64,000 nucleotides of DNA from Gemmata massiliana (GCF_901538265.1 NZ_LR593886.1:3084843-3148842), one strand, 5' to 3'. Counted from the first letter of the stretch, positions 9,238 to 18,144 are shown. Program-made: numbers and translations. Notes: generated by a model from the sequence alone, not told the origin.

Positions 9238-10769
9238 TTGCGCTCGACCCATCGGTATGCCGCGACCCGGGACGGGGCCGCGTTTTCCGAACTGGTGCGC
9301 CGCCACGGCCCGATGGTCTGGGGCGTCTGCCGCCGCGTGCTCACGAACCGTGAAGACGCCGAAGATGCGTTCCCGGCCACTTTCCTCGTCCTCATCCGCA
9401 AACCCGAATCGGTCCGCCCGGCCGCGCGCGTCGGGAACTGGCTTCACGGAGTCGCGGTGCGGGCCGCGCGAGCGGTCTCCCGACGGCGGGAGCGACCGGT
9501 CGAGCCCCTGCCGGAACCCGTAACGGTGGCCGAGAGCATCTGGCACGACGTGATCCCGGTTCTCGACCAAGAACTCGCACGGCTCCCGGAGAATTTCCGG
9601 CTCCCGGTGGTGCTGTGCGACCTCGAAGGGAAACCGCGGCCCGGCTCGGCTGGCCCGAGGGCACGGTGGCCGGGCGGTTGGCACAGGGGCGGGCCCTGCT
9701 CGCCCGCCGTCGCGCGGCACGGCCTTCCCGTTTCGGCCGTGGTGCTGACGGCGGTGCTGTCGGGGACGGATGCCTCGGCCGCGCTCCTGCTGCCCTATTC
9801 GATTCCAAAATCTGCACAGCCGTGGGCGAGGCGCTTCATCCCGGTGCCGCCGCGCTCGCGGAAGGGGTTTTACTGACCATGTCAGCGACCAGAACGAGAT
9901 TTCTCGCGGCCATCGTTGCCGTCGCTCTCTGGGGCGGCGTCGCCCTGTGGACGCAGCCCGGGATCCAACCCGCCGACCCGGTTAAACCGGCTCCGGCGAG
10001 GGCGAAGGAGTTGGCCGTGGCCGTGGCGTGGGGCAAGGAGATGAACGGCCTGCAGGCCGGGGTCGGGTTCGCCCCGGGCCGAAAGAGGGCATACCGGGTG
10101 GGCGACACGGCCAAACTCGTGGTCCTCTTGCGGAATGTTAGCGGCGCGGAGGCGGTGATCAGTACTCGGACGCATACCTGTCGGAGAACCAACCCGGGGT
10201 CATCGACACGCCGGCAAACCGGAGGGCACGTCACGACTCCCCATCCTTCTCGGGGGCTGGCAGCTGTACAAGAAGACGCTCGCGGGCGGAGGGGTAATGG
10301 AACTCGGGCGGGTCGAGCGGGTCTTGGAGCCCGCCCGCGCCGCGGAACCCGGAAAGCCGACGCTCTTCGTCGGTCCGGGCAAGTACCAGTTGAGCTACGC
10401 CGGCGTTCCCCCGGGCGGCCTCTCGACGGGGTACTCGATGTGGAGGTGGTGTCCGACGCGCTGACCCCGGTGTTCGGGCAGGACGGGTGGCGGTTCGCGG
10501 CCACGTACTGCAACGCGACGGGGGCCGTTGTGGACCTGCCCGCGCTCCTGCAGGAGTCGGTCGTCGTCCTCGACGGGAAAGAGTACCCGCGGCAGATCCT
10601 GAAATTCGGCGGTGGCTCGAAGCTGCGTCCGGGCTCGAGTTGGTCGTTCACTGTGGCGGCGGGCGAGTACCTGCCGAAGGGAAATGTGCTCTCGGAGGGG
10701 CGGCACACGTTGAGGCTCAAGTTCGGTGGGCAGGAGTTCGGGCCGATCGAGTTCGAGTGGCGGAAGTGA
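9238..10769 (+). pseudogene. Frameshifted ECF sigma factor of the Gemmata type with C-terminal extension
   Basis: Three reading frames must be joined to read one protein. Frame 1 (9238 to about 9630) gives ECF region 2 ('AFSELVRRHGPMVWGVCRR', 'REDAEDAFPATFL') and the start of region 4 ('LARLPENFRLPVVLCDLEG'). Frame 2 (from about 9630) continues region 4 ('LGWPEGTVAGRLAQGRALL'), then an 'AALAEGVLLTM' segment and a membrane helix near 9900-9950. Between about 10150 and 10440 two more shifts are needed: 'YSDAYLSENQPGVIDTP' and 'LGGWQLYKKTLAGGG' lie in other frames, before frame 2 resumes ('VVVLDGKEYPRQILKFGGG'). In Gemmata such sigma factors often carry a transmembrane and sensory C-terminal part. 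The number of shifts argues for a decayed gene, though sequencing error is possible. Confidence 0.75.
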
Positions 10770-10974
10770 ACCGAGGCAGGTTGCGCGTCCCGGTGGGTGG
10801 AGAGCGGCCCGACGCTCACGAGTCTTCTCCTTCCGTGTTCGAGAATATCCGCGATTCTAACGTACTCCGTGCTCGATCCGCAGTCTTCGTTTCGCCGATG
10901 CTCTCAAGACGCGGCAATTAGCGAAATGAAAAAGAACGCCGTTCAGCGGAGAAATAACACAGCCCACCGCGGCG

Positions 10975-11175
10975 ACAGAGATCTTATCCACGTACACTTG
11001 GTCGCGCCTCGGAACTTATCCCCGCACACTTGGTCGCGCCGGGCGCGTACACTTGGTCGCGCCCGCCCACCGGTTTCCGCGGCCTCGCTACGTACACTTG
11101 GTCGCTCAAACCTATATATACCTATAACTCTTCCGATAGTTGAGCGCCCCGTTTCTGGGGATCACGGGGATAACC
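10975..11175. other. Putative replication origin (oriV) with iterons
   Basis: Four direct copies of 'CGTACACTTGGTCGCGCC' or a close variant start at 10991, 11023, 11046 and 11091 (the last is shorter at its 3' side). Spacings of 32, 23 and 45 bp are near whole helical turns. Two sites like the DnaA box TTATCCACA lie at 10984-10992 and 11016-11024. A strongly AT-rich stretch at 11107-11137 would serve as the unwinding element. The whole cluster sits just beyond the 3' end of repA. Iterons, DnaA boxes and an AT-rich block beside a Rep gene are the standard parts of an iteron plasmid origin. Confidence 0.75.
10991..11106 (+). repeat. Iterons, four direct repeats
   Basis: Copies at 10991-11008, 11023-11040 (one base differs), 11046-11063 and 11091-11106 (diverges after 15 bases). 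The shared core is 'ACACTTGGTCGC'. They are too short and too irregularly spaced for a CRISPR array and are best read as RepA binding sites. Confidence 0.8.
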
Positions 11176-11376
11176 CCTGCGACTGTGGATCAATGTGTTT
11201 TGAGTGGCATTCAGGAAGAGAAGGTGAGGACCGGCAATCATTCCCTTCACCCTGCCACGGGGCCGCCCCTTCCGAGCGTGGAACGGGGTCGGAGGCTACC
11301 CACCTCCCCGTCCCTCCCCTTCTCGTCTGGGAAGCCCATTTCTGAGCAATTGCGCGCTTCGGTCGATCCGAGTGGC

Positions 11377-12294
11377 TCAACCCAACAGCAGTCGATCCGG
11401 TTTGCCCGCGATGGGCGGCGGACTGTGTTCCAGGGTCAACCCCTTGTCGTCCGCGGATAATCGCGCCTGTGGGTAGACCGCGTGGACCTGATGCAGCGTT
11501 TCCAGGAACCGCTTCCGGAAGTCCCGGACCCGCGCGTACCCCTGCCCGAACTGGTCGTACACCCCGGCCCAGGGGATGAACTGGGGCCGGCCCGCCGGGA
11601 CCCGGTGCAGGCGCTGCGCCAGCCACGTGTACACGTCCAGCGCCAGTGCCGATCCGGCCAGCGCTCCGACCGCGCGTCGGTCGAGCGGGACCGCGTGGCG
11701 CTCCAAACTCGCGAAGTATTCGGCGCTCAGGCGCACGGTCGAGGGCCACAGCACGCGCTGACCGGGCTCGGTCGGGTACCACAGGTCGAACGCGCTGACG
11801 ATCTGGGTGTTCACCTGCACGGCCCGGCCGCCCTCGATCATGCCCATGCGGACCGTGGCCGAGGCGAGCCGGGACAACTGGTCCTTGAGGTGCCGCAGGT
11901 GCGGGCCGTTGACCGCGATCCCCAGGGCCCGCGCGAACGCGGTCATCGAGTCCTCCACGTCCACGACCGGCGACCCGGTGCGCATCGCCTCGGTAGCCAA
12001 GTGGATCAGCACCAAGCGGGGCTTCTCGCCGTACGGCAGGCCCAACTTGACGAACGCACCCGTAGTGGGATCATAGGCGGACCCCGCTTCCATTCGGAGT
12101 GTGGCCAGTCCCTGCTTGCGCTCCCACTCGCGCACCTCGTCCCCGGGGTTCCCGTAGGGGATCCCGCACTGGCACTGGACCGTGTGCAAGAAGTCGATGC
12201 GCTCGGGCCGGGAGCCGAGGATCGCGGTCGCGGCCTCGAGGCGCTTCTTTTGGGTCGGGGACAGGTGCAACCCGGTCGGGGGCGTGCCGGTCAT
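11377..12294 (-). CDS. repA: RepA_C-family plasmid replication initiator
   Basis: A protein of 305 residues with the RepA_C (PF04796-type) pattern. It has an N-terminal basic region, a 'CQCGIPYGNPGDEV' motif, and the diagnostic 'GLPYGEKPRLVLIHLATEA' around residues 85-103, followed by 'DSMTAFARALGI' and 'LDVYTWLAQRLHRV'. This family binds iterons and starts theta replication of low-copy plasmids; here four iterons lie just past the 3' end. It is the last gene of a leftward operon parA - RHH gene - repA, with about 10 bases between it and the upstream gene, so partition and replication are probably transcribed together and autoregulated. Length and motifs look intact. Confidence 0.85.
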   Translation of the reverse strand: MTGTPPTGLHLSPTQKKRLEAATAILGSRPERIDFLHTVQCQCGIPYGNPGDEVREWERKQGLATLRMEAGSAYDPTTGAFVKLGLPYGEKPRLVLIHLATEAMRTGSPVVDVEDSMTAFARALGIAVNGPHLRHLKDQLSRLASATVRMGMIEGGRAVQVNTQIVSAFDLWYPTEPGQRVLWPSTVRLSAEYFASLERHAVPLDRRAVGALAGSALALDVYTWLAQRLHRVPAGRPQFIPWAGVYDQFGQGYARVRDFRKRFLETLHQVHAVYPQARLSADDKGLTLEHSPPPIAGKPDRLLLG

Positions 12295-12304
12295 GCCCCG
12301 GCCC

Positions 12305-12607
12305 TCATGGGACGTACCCGTGGGCCTTGAGCCACGGCTCCAGGGCCTCTTCCAGGATCTCTTGTAAGGTGCTCGGCACCGTGCCGTTCAACTGCCGCTC
12401 CAGGCTGGCACGCTTGAGTGCGGCTGCGAAGTCGGCGCGGATGCGGGTGGTGATCGGGGCACGCACCACTGGCACCACGGCCCTCTCGATGGCCGGTCCC
12501 GCGTCGCGCACGGTTTTCTCCCCGAAAACGAATTGCTGTTCCACAACCGGATCGACCGGTGGGGTCTGGGGTTTCAACCCGCTGATTAATGGACGGCGCT
12601 CGGACAT
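12305..12607 (-). CDS. Small RHH-like partition accessory protein
   Basis: About 100 residues. The ATG at 12607 follows a good ribosome-binding site (gagagg), preferred over the GTG two codons upstream. The N-terminal half is flexible and basic/proline-rich. The C-terminal half ('APITTRIRADFAAALKRAS', then 'TLQEILEEALEPWLKAHGY') matches the beta-helix-helix pattern of ribbon-helix-helix proteins. In many plasmids the gene directly behind parA encodes a centromere-binding RHH protein of the ParG/Omega type that also represses the operon. Because a true ParB homologue lies some 49 kb away in this window, this protein may instead be an accessory regulator. It sits between parA and repA with very short gaps. 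Confidence 0.6.
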   Translation of the reverse strand: MSERRPLISGLKPQTPPVDPVVEQQFVFGEKTVRDAGPAIERAVVPVVRAPITTRIRADFAAALKRASLERQLNGTVPSTLQEILEEALEPWLKAHGYVP

Positions 12608-12617
12608 ACTCACCTCT

Positions 12618-13298
12618 CTACTGGTTCAATTTCTTTCGCGGCGCTAGTCGCACGGGCCGCCGCTTCCGGGCCGCCTGCGGGAGCACCTCGCGGAACAGGG
12701 CCTCGATCTCCTGGGCGGCCTCGCGCCCCCGCGCGCCCAGGCGCCAGACCACGGTTCCCTGCCCCGGGGCGTCGGCGTAAATCTGCTTGAGCGTGAGGGA
12801 CGTCTTGGCGAGCGGGAGGCCCAGGGCCGCAGCCGCGTCCTTCATGTCCTGGGTGAGCCGGTACGTCTTGCCCACCATGCTCAGCACGATAATGGCGCCG
12901 GGGCGCCCGTGGCGGATGTCCTGGGACTGGCGCAGCACCGCCGTGGCCTGGGCCAGTGCGCGCACCTCGAGCATGGACGCCTTGCACGGGACCAGGGCCA
13001 GGTCCGCACGGAGCAGGAGAGCGCGGCTCGTCTCGGTATTGCTCCCGGGACCGTCGGCCACCACGTAGTCGGCCTCCAGGGCCAGTTGCGGGAGTGCGTC
13101 GAGGATCGCGGTCGGGTCGGCCAAGCGGACCACGCGGATCCCGGGCGCGGCTTCGGCGAGCCACTCGCCAGACGACTGCTGAGCGTCGCAATCGGCGAGC
13201 ACGACCGAGTGCCCCTGTTCGGCGAGCCAGGTGGCGAGGTGGACGGAAATCGACGTTTTGCCGACGCCGCCCTTGGAATTGGCGAGGACGATGATCAT
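12618..13298 (-). CDS. parA: ParA-type partition ATPase
   Basis: A protein of 226 residues starting with 'MIIVLANSKGGVGKTS', the deviant Walker A (KGGVGKT) of ParA/MinD ATPases right at the N-terminus, so this is the short type Ib ParA without a DNA-binding N-terminal domain. 'VVLADCDAQQSS' is the Walker A'-type motif and 'ADYVVADGPG' the Walker B region. The frame extends 20 codons upstream, but those lack conservation, so the ATG at 13298 is chosen. ParA forms dynamic ATP-dependent gradients on the nucleoid that position plasmid copies. First gene of the operon parA-RHH-repA; the long hairpin-containing region upstream is the likely promoter and centromere. Confidence 0.92.
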   Translation of the reverse strand: MIIVLANSKGGVGKTSISVHLATWLAEQGHSVVLADCDAQQSSGEWLAEAAPGIRVVRLADPTAILDALPQLALEADYVVADGPGSNTETSRALLLRADLALVPCKASMLEVRALAQATAVLRQSQDIRHGRPGAIIVLSMVGKTYRLTQDMKDAAAALGLPLAKTSLTLKQIYADAPGQGTVVWRLGARGREAAQEIEALFREVLPQAARKRRPVRLAPRKKLNQ

Positions 13299-13299
13299 G

Positions 13300-13700
13300 G
13301 CCCGGACCGTAGCGCACGTCCGGCGGGCCGGCAAGCCGTATGTGCGGCCGGCCCGCACGTCGTCGTGACGTGTTGCCGTTTGGCCACACGGACGGCAGAC
13401 CTACACGCCGACCAGACGGATTGGCGTCGGGCTTGCTGTCCGGTCGCCCTACTGGCCGGACGGCCGGTGCGCGGGGCATCATTCCGACCGTCCGGCTGTG
13501 GGGCCGGGCGTCATGTGGGCAGGCGTGCCGTGCGGTCGGCTGACGTGCTGGCCAGCCTGCCGTCTTGTCAGCCTGCCAGCAAGACGGCAGGCTGGTTGCC
13601 GAATGGGCTTCGGCGCATCACGCCTCAACACCGATCAAAAGCGGTGGCGCCCGGCGGCCCGCCCCGGCCGAATCACACGATGGGTCGGTGTGTTATAGTC
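13300..13700. promoter_or_regulatory. Region upstream of parA with repeated CCGGC-rich motifs, putative centromere
   Basis: About 400 non-coding bases upstream of parA filled with short inverted and direct repeats of the ccggc/gccgg and cggacgg types. The clearest element is a perfect 16-bp hairpin at 13552-13595. In type Ib par loci the centromere and the autoregulated promoter lie in exactly this place. Assignment as parS/parC is inference from position and repeat density. Confidence 0.45.
13552..13595. repeat. Perfect 16-bp inverted repeat with 12-nt loop
   Basis: Arms at 13552-13567 ('CCAGCCTGCCGTCTTG') and 13580-13595 are exact reverse complements. The loop (13568-13579) repeats the arm sequence 'CAGCCTGCC', so an alternative pairing is possible. 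No T-run follows, so it is unlikely to be a simple intrinsic terminator. Confidence 0.85.
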
Positions 13701-13787
13701 GCTGACGAGTCGCACCGGCTCTTCGACGGGGTGCTCACGGGCACCGCGCACGCGGGGTACGAGCGGCCGTCTCGAAAAGTTCGGCGA

Positions 13788-14171
13788 TCAGCGGATGCAG
13801 TTCACGCGGACCCCGATGTCGAGGCGGGTCCACAGTTGGTCCGCGGTGAGCGCCGGGAGCCCGCGGGCCAAAGCCAGGGCCAAGCACGCCCGGTCGCCCA
13901 GCGACAAGCCCAGGTGCTTCGTCGGCTCGCGGAGCGAGGCGGTCACGGCCGCCAGTTCAGAGTCGAACGGGACGACCTCCAAACGCAACCGGGCCAGGGC
14001 GGACACGGAATCGGCCAGCGGTTTGCCCCGGGCGACGAGCCGGGTCAGGGTTTCACAGTAGTTGACGCTCGAGAGGGCCGCACGGGACAGGAGCGGGGCC
14101 ACGGCCCCCGCGCCCGGCTCATCGAAGAGGAACGCGAGCAGGGCCGAGGCATCGAGCGCGACCGCGCTCAC
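13788..14171 (-). CDS. vapC: PIN-domain toxin (VapC-like)
   Basis: About 127 residues from a GTG at 14171, which overlaps the antitoxin stop codon in a GTGA arrangement. The PIN-fold acidic residues are present: Asp in 'VALDASALLAFLFDE' near the start, Glu in 'NYCETLTR', and two Asp in 'LGDRACLALAL' and 'LTADQLW'. VapC toxins are Mg-dependent RNases that cut initiator tRNA or rRNA and are neutralised by the protein encoded next to them. The open frame runs further upstream but only as a shadow of the antitoxin gene. The protein looks complete, and plasmid stabilisation is a likely role. Confidence 0.85.
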   Translation of the reverse strand: MSAVALDASALLAFLFDEPGAGAVAPLLSRAALSSVNYCETLTRLVARGKPLADSVSALARLRLEVVPFDSELAAVTASLREPTKHLGLSLGDRACLALALARGLPALTADQLWTRLDIGVRVNCIR

Positions 14172-14431
14172 GAGCCGACCGGGTCCTCCGCGGCGGCCTC
14201 GGCCTGGCGCTCCGCGATCAGTTCGTCGGCGGCGCGGGTTCCGGGCACCCGGTGCGGGGCGAACGACGCCTGGACCTCTTTGAGCACGCGCTCGTAGCTG
14301 CGGAGCAGCAGGCTGTCCCCGTCGGACTCGATGACGATCGTGTCGCCGGCGTGTAACCCGAGTTCCTTGCGCAGGGGCGCGGGGATGATTAATCGACCGT
14401 CCTCCCCGAGTTTGGCGTGTTCGATGTGCAT
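14168..14431 (-). CDS. vapB: AbrB/MazE-type antitoxin (VapB-like)
   Basis: A protein of 87 residues. The N-terminal 'MHIEHAKLGEDGRLIIPAPL' followed by 'RKELGLHAGDTIVIESDGD' is the swapped-hairpin SpoVT/AbrB DNA-binding fold. The C-terminal half is charged and probably wraps the PIN toxin. It is translationally coupled to vapC by a 4-base overlap. About 45 bases upstream lies the short palindrome GTTCC-CC-GGAAC (14473-14484), next to a TTGACA-like hexamer on the minus strand (14486-14491), a plausible autoregulatory operator. Confidence 0.85.
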   Translation of the reverse strand: MHIEHAKLGEDGRLIIPAPLRKELGLHAGDTIVIESDGDSLLLRSYERVLKEVQASFAPHRVPGTRAADELIAERQAEAAAEDPVGS

Positions 14432-14472
14432 AGCGACCTCCGTATCTGTTACCGGTCCTCAACCTTGCCACA

Positions 14473-14491
14473 GTTCCCCGGAACGTGTCAA
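14473..14491 (-). promoter_or_regulatory. Possible vapBC operator and -35 element
   Basis: A GTTCC-CC-GGAAC palindrome (14473-14484) directly follows a TTGACA hexamer read on the minus strand (14491-14486). No good -10 hexamer is visible at 17 bp, so the promoter call is weak; the operator reading rests on the palindrome's position upstream of the antitoxin. Confidence 0.35.
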
Positions 14492-14696
14492 CAATCAATC
14501 GGGGCGTCAGATGCGGCAGAATTAGCCGGATCTATGCACCAACGCCGGATCCCAACTTTTTGACAGGTAGCATTCGAGGTGTCGGGCGGCGAGATTCCGG
14601 CGATAAACGGCTTGGAGGAACCGATCGAGATTAACAATTGACAAATTGGGCCAATTCCATTTATGGTTCGCGAAACACACTTTGCGCGTAGTAAGA

Positions 14697-15674
14697 ATGA
14701 CTCAGCCCCCGGCTCTCCCCTTAAACCCTGGATCGCTACCGATCGTTAACGATTTGCGCTCGCAACTGACCGAAGCGGTCGAGGCGTGGCGGTCGCGCTC
14801 GCCCTCGGCCGAAACCCGTTCCGGCTACACGCGTGACCTGAACCAGTTTTTGCGGCACGTCGGGATCGCCGAGGGCGCGTGGGACGAACTACCCCGGATC
14901 CGACCGGGTCACGTCTCGGCCTGGCGCGACCACCTGTTGGCCGCCGGTCAAACGAACACGTCCATCGGGCGCAAGCTATCCGTGATCCGGTCCCTGTTCG
15001 GCTACCTGCGCGCCTACGGGTACGCGCGTGCGAACCCGGCCGACACTACCTTCGTCGCCGCTCCCCCGGTGCCCCGCGACGGCAAGACCGTTGGCCTGGA
15101 GCCCGAGGAGTGCCGCCTCTTGCTCGATGCGCCGCTCTCGAATACGCCCGAAGGGGTGCGGGACCGGGCGCTACTGGCCGTGTTCGCCTTCACGGGTTGT
15201 CGCGTCGGCGAGGTGTGCCGACTTCGGGTCGAGGATTACAAGGCGAGCGGCGGCCACAAGGTGCTAGAGGTGCGCGGGAAGGGCGGTAAGGAGCGACGCG
15301 TGGCTCTGCACCCGGAAGCGTTTGAACGGCTCGACGCGTGGTTGGACGCGGGCATGTTACGCGGCGCTTCGGGCGCCTTGTTCCGGCCCGTTCGAGCGGC
15401 ACGGGGACACGGCGCACACGGGTTCCGTGGCGAACCGCTGTCGCGCCGGGCGGTACAGTTGCTTGTCGAGCGGTACGTGAAACGGTTGAAGTTGGACCCC
15501 AACGTGACGGTGCACTCGTTCCGGGTGACGGCTCTGACAACGGCGCGAGAACGAGGCGCGGACATCATCGATCTTCAGGATTTTGCGGGCCATGCAGACC
15601 CACGAACTACTCTCGGATACATCCGTAATCGGGACCGGCTCAGTCGATCACCGGCTTACGTCCTTAAATACTGA
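14697..15674 (+). CDS. Tyrosine recombinase, XerC/D-like
   Basis: About 325 residues from the ATG at 14697 (the frame opens at 14646, less likely). The N-terminal SAM-like core-binding domain (about 20-115: 'YTRDLNQFLRHVGI', 'SIGRKLSVIRSLFGYLRAYG') precedes the catalytic domain. All active-site residues are visible: Arg in 'FTGCRVGEVCRL', Lys in 'GKGGKERRVAL', His-x-x-Arg in 'VHSFRVTAL', His in 'FAGHADPRTT', and the nucleophile Tyr in 'LGYIRNRDRL'. Such enzymes resolve plasmid multimers or move integrative elements. It lies between the replication/TA block and the accessory island and points toward the island, so either role is possible. No clear att repeats were found by eye. Confidence 0.9.
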   Translation: MTQPPALPLNPGSLPIVNDLRSQLTEAVEAWRSRSPSAETRSGYTRDLNQFLRHVGIAEGAWDELPRIRPGHVSAWRDHLLAAGQTNTSIGRKLSVIRSLFGYLRAYGYARANPADTTFVAAPPVPRDGKTVGLEPEECRLLLDAPLSNTPEGVRDRALLAVFAFTGCRVGEVCRLRVEDYKASGGHKVLEVRGKGGKERRVALHPEAFERLDAWLDAGMLRGASGALFRPVRAARGHGAHGFRGEPLSRRAVQLLVERYVKRLKLDPNVTVHSFRVTALTTARERGADIIDLQDFAGHADPRTTLGYIRNRDRLSRSPAYVLKY

Positions 15675-16245
15675 ACACCGACATGCCCCGAGATCGGCCG
15701 CACAACAATTGTGTTCACCTGCCAACCTGACAACATGTGGATTACGTCGATCCACACATATTCGTTTTGAACGTGTCGCGTCTTAAGTCTTTTCCCGTAA
15801 AGGCTTAGGGCACATTTGGCCGGTGTCCTGCCGTTTCCACCGTGTCCATTTTTGCCTTGGTTTCCACGTCATCCGTGGCATTCCCCTGCGATTTCAGTGG
15901 GGCCATTTTCCCTATAAAACAAGGAGTTTCTGGCTTCGGGCTTCCTTGCCCGTCGTCCACCGTCGCCGTCGCGGAATCGCCATCGCTGGGGGTTCGCAGA
16001 ACCATCCCCCAGCGATGGTGGTGGAGCAAAGGCGGCGGGGGCAGAGGGTGAGGCGCGTGCCACCAGAACCGGAGTGGTGAGCCGGAGCGGGGGTTTTGCC
16101 TCTGGGCCGTGCCCACGGTTTTGGGCATTGCGGTCTTGGGCTGGCCGTCGGGCACCGAACCGCTGTCCGGCATCTCGCGTCTTTTCTTCTAAGTGCTCGC
16201 CGAATTGTCCCAGCGGAGGGGACGGGCTTCAACGAAGAGGTGGCT
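15675..16245. other. Intergenic region with a 13-bp hairpin
   Basis: No convincing gene. The only clear structure is a perfect inverted repeat, arms 15980-15992 ('CCATCGCTGGGGG') and 16006-16018, with a 13-nt loop. The frame of the next gene stays open back to 16096, but that extension has no coding character. Base composition is more mixed than in the flanking genes. Confidence 0.5.
15980..16018. repeat. Perfect 13-bp inverted repeat
   Basis: Arms 15980-15992 and 16006-16018 pair completely around a 13-nt loop. It lies 3' of the recombinase gene and could be a terminator without T-run or a recombination site. Confidence 0.7.
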
Positions 16246-18072
16246 ATGTCGGCAACGATGCTCCGGTCTCTTAACCGGACCGTTTCCGTGGAAGAGCTGC
16301 GGACGATGGTGTCCCAGATCAACCTCACGTCTGGTCTTCATCTCGTGACGGTGGTCAGCGCGAAGCTCCTCCGGGGCCAGCAGTGGCCCGACCGCGCCAA
16401 TTCTTTCAACCTTCCGCTGCTGGCCAAGGCAATCCTGTTGTGGGGGAACCTTGAAGCCGGTCGTCTGATGACCAGCGAGGATCTGCTGGATCTGCTCACG
16501 GCGGTGAACTCGCTTCCGTGGTATTCCCGACCGGCCACGGAGTCTGGGACAGACGAGGCCGTGCTGAGCATGATCGTTCGACAGGGCTTCCAGCGATACT
16601 ACACCGACGCCCCCCTCGACGCGCGCATCGCCCGCACCTGGATGATGTTCAACGAGCTGGTTCGGGAGGGCGGGCTCGATGTGCCCGACCCATCCGGTGA
16701 ATTGCGGAACTTGATCGGCGTGTCGGCGGAGGATTTGTGGACCGTCGGGTTCATGTTCTGGAGCTACCACGTCAGCGTCACCGCCCTCGACGGCCGGAAG
16801 TGGGCCTTCGATCCCAAATCGTTCGTACTTGAGGGCAACCGGAAGCAGGAAATGGGTGAACTGGTCGACAGAGTTCTGCGGACCGTCGCGCTGACGCCGG
16901 AGCAATTTCGCGATCGGTACGACGCCGAAGGATCGAAGTATCGCGAGCAAAGCGGAAGCGAGGGCTACTGGCTCAGTGAGTTCAGCATCATCCGCGACTT
17001 CCCCGTTGTGAGCCTCGGTAACAACCTGTACGCCGCTCCGTTCCCCACGTACGGCCTGACCCGCGCGATTGACGGCTTCTACTACGACCTGCTCTCGGAG
17101 TTCGCTCGACGCAAGGTGGCCTCGGGGGCAAAAGACAACCCCTACGACAACGAACTGAATCGGACCCTCGGAGCACTCATCGAGCGGTATATCGGTCGGC
17201 AGCTCCGACTCCTCCCGGCTCCAGACAACCAGCTACGTGGGGAATTCACCTACCGTCACAAGAAGCAGGACAAGCTGAGTACCGACTGGATTCTGTGGCG
17301 ACCAGGCCGCCTTCCCGTGCTCTTCGAGTGCAAGGCTCGCGAAGCCGTGTTGGAACTTCAGCGTTATGGCAGTCTCGACCAACTGCGCACCGAGGTCGGC
17401 AAGGCTATCGGGAAGGCGTGCAAGCAGATGGTTCGGTTCATCCAAGCGATCGACGAGAATACGAAGGGGCTGGAGCAGTATCACGGGCAAAAGGAGTTCA
17501 TCTGCGCCGTAGTCCTTCAGGCCCCTCTGCCGTTCCACATGGTGCGGGACATCCGCACGATCATCGAGCAGGTAGCCCAGCAAATGGAGCCGGGATGGGC
17601 AGCGATGCGGAGTCGCATCCATTTCGTTCCGATGTCAGTTCGCGAACTGGAGACCGCCGTTGCGACTGAACTTCAGTTCGGAGCACCGGTCGAAGACCAA
17701 CTCGTTGCCTACGCACTGTACCGCGAGGGGGTCAAGCGGATCGAGCGGTGGGAAGGAGGCATGCCCGTATTCCCGCGCCACCTCGAAGAGTTCTTGCAGG
17801 AGCGGTACAACGGCGGACGTCGCATCGTCAACCCGCTCTGCACCGAGGTATGGAACGCATTCGGATCGTACTGTCAGGAGCGGATTTTTGGAGAGAGCAT
17901 CGAGACGGCGGAACAAGAGATTTTCGAGTTAACCCAAAAGCGTGCTTACGAACTCTGGGAGCGGCGTGGCCGTCCACTGTGGGACGCCGAACGCGACTGG
18001 CATGCTGCCGAGGAACAAATCGTTAACGATCCGACACTCGTAGGCGGCGAGCCTGCCGTCGGTGGCGGATGA
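16246..18072 (+). CDS. Large protein with PD-(D/E)XK-like nuclease motif
   Basis: About 608 residues from the ATG at 16246, which follows 'gaagaggtggct'. The first ~380 residues are mostly helical with no family I recognise. Around residues 345-365 the segment 'STDWILWRPGRLPVLFECKA' has the layout of a PD-(D/E)XK nuclease core: an Asp at the end of one strand, then hydrophobic residues leading to E-x-K. A conserved-looking 'NRTLGALIERYIGRQL' helix precedes it, as expected for the Glu-bearing helix in such folds. The C-terminal part is again helical and acidic. Likely a DNA- or RNA-cleaving defence protein, possibly working with the HNH protein just downstream (gap about 70 bases). The function is inferred from the motif only. 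Confidence 0.6.
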   Translation: MSATMLRSLNRTVSVEELRTMVSQINLTSGLHLVTVVSAKLLRGQQWPDRANSFNLPLLAKAILLWGNLEAGRLMTSEDLLDLLTAVNSLPWYSRPATESGTDEAVLSMIVRQGFQRYYTDAPLDARIARTWMMFNELVREGGLDVPDPSGELRNLIGVSAEDLWTVGFMFWSYHVSVTALDGRKWAFDPKSFVLEGNRKQEMGELVDRVLRTVALTPEQFRDRYDAEGSKYREQSGSEGYWLSEFSIIRDFPVVSLGNNLYAAPFPTYGLTRAIDGFYYDLLSEFARRKVASGAKDNPYDNELNRTLGALIERYIGRQLRLLPAPDNQLRGEFTYRHKKQDKLSTDWILWRPGRLPVLFECKAREAVLELQRYGSLDQLRTEVGKAIGKACKQMVRFIQAIDENTKGLEQYHGQKEFICAVVLQAPLPFHMVRDIRTIIEQVAQQMEPGWAAMRSRIHFVPMSVRELETAVATELQFGAPVEDQLVAYALYREGVKRIERWEGGMPVFPRHLEEFLQERYNGGRRIVNPLCTEVWNAFGSYCQERIFGESIETAEQEIFELTQKRAYELWERRGRPLWDAERDWHAAEEQIVNDPTLVGGEPAVGGG

Positions 18073-18144
18073 AACAGATACCTCGTGATTGCCTCGGCAT
18101 CTGAGCACCCGCCAGTAGCCGCATATCACGGCGGGGAGGCGATC

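Noticed and set aside
10991..11106. Iteron cluster as CRISPR array
   Set aside because: Repeats are only about 18 bases, spacers of 5-27 bases are irregular, no cas genes nearby.
13552..13595. Hairpin as intrinsic terminator
   Set aside because: No T-run on either side and it lies upstream of parA, where a partition site is more likely.
13788..14498. PIN-toxin frame extended to 236 residues
   Set aside because: The upstream part is the shadow of the AbrB-like antitoxin gene; the overlap GTGA start gives a normal-sized toxin.
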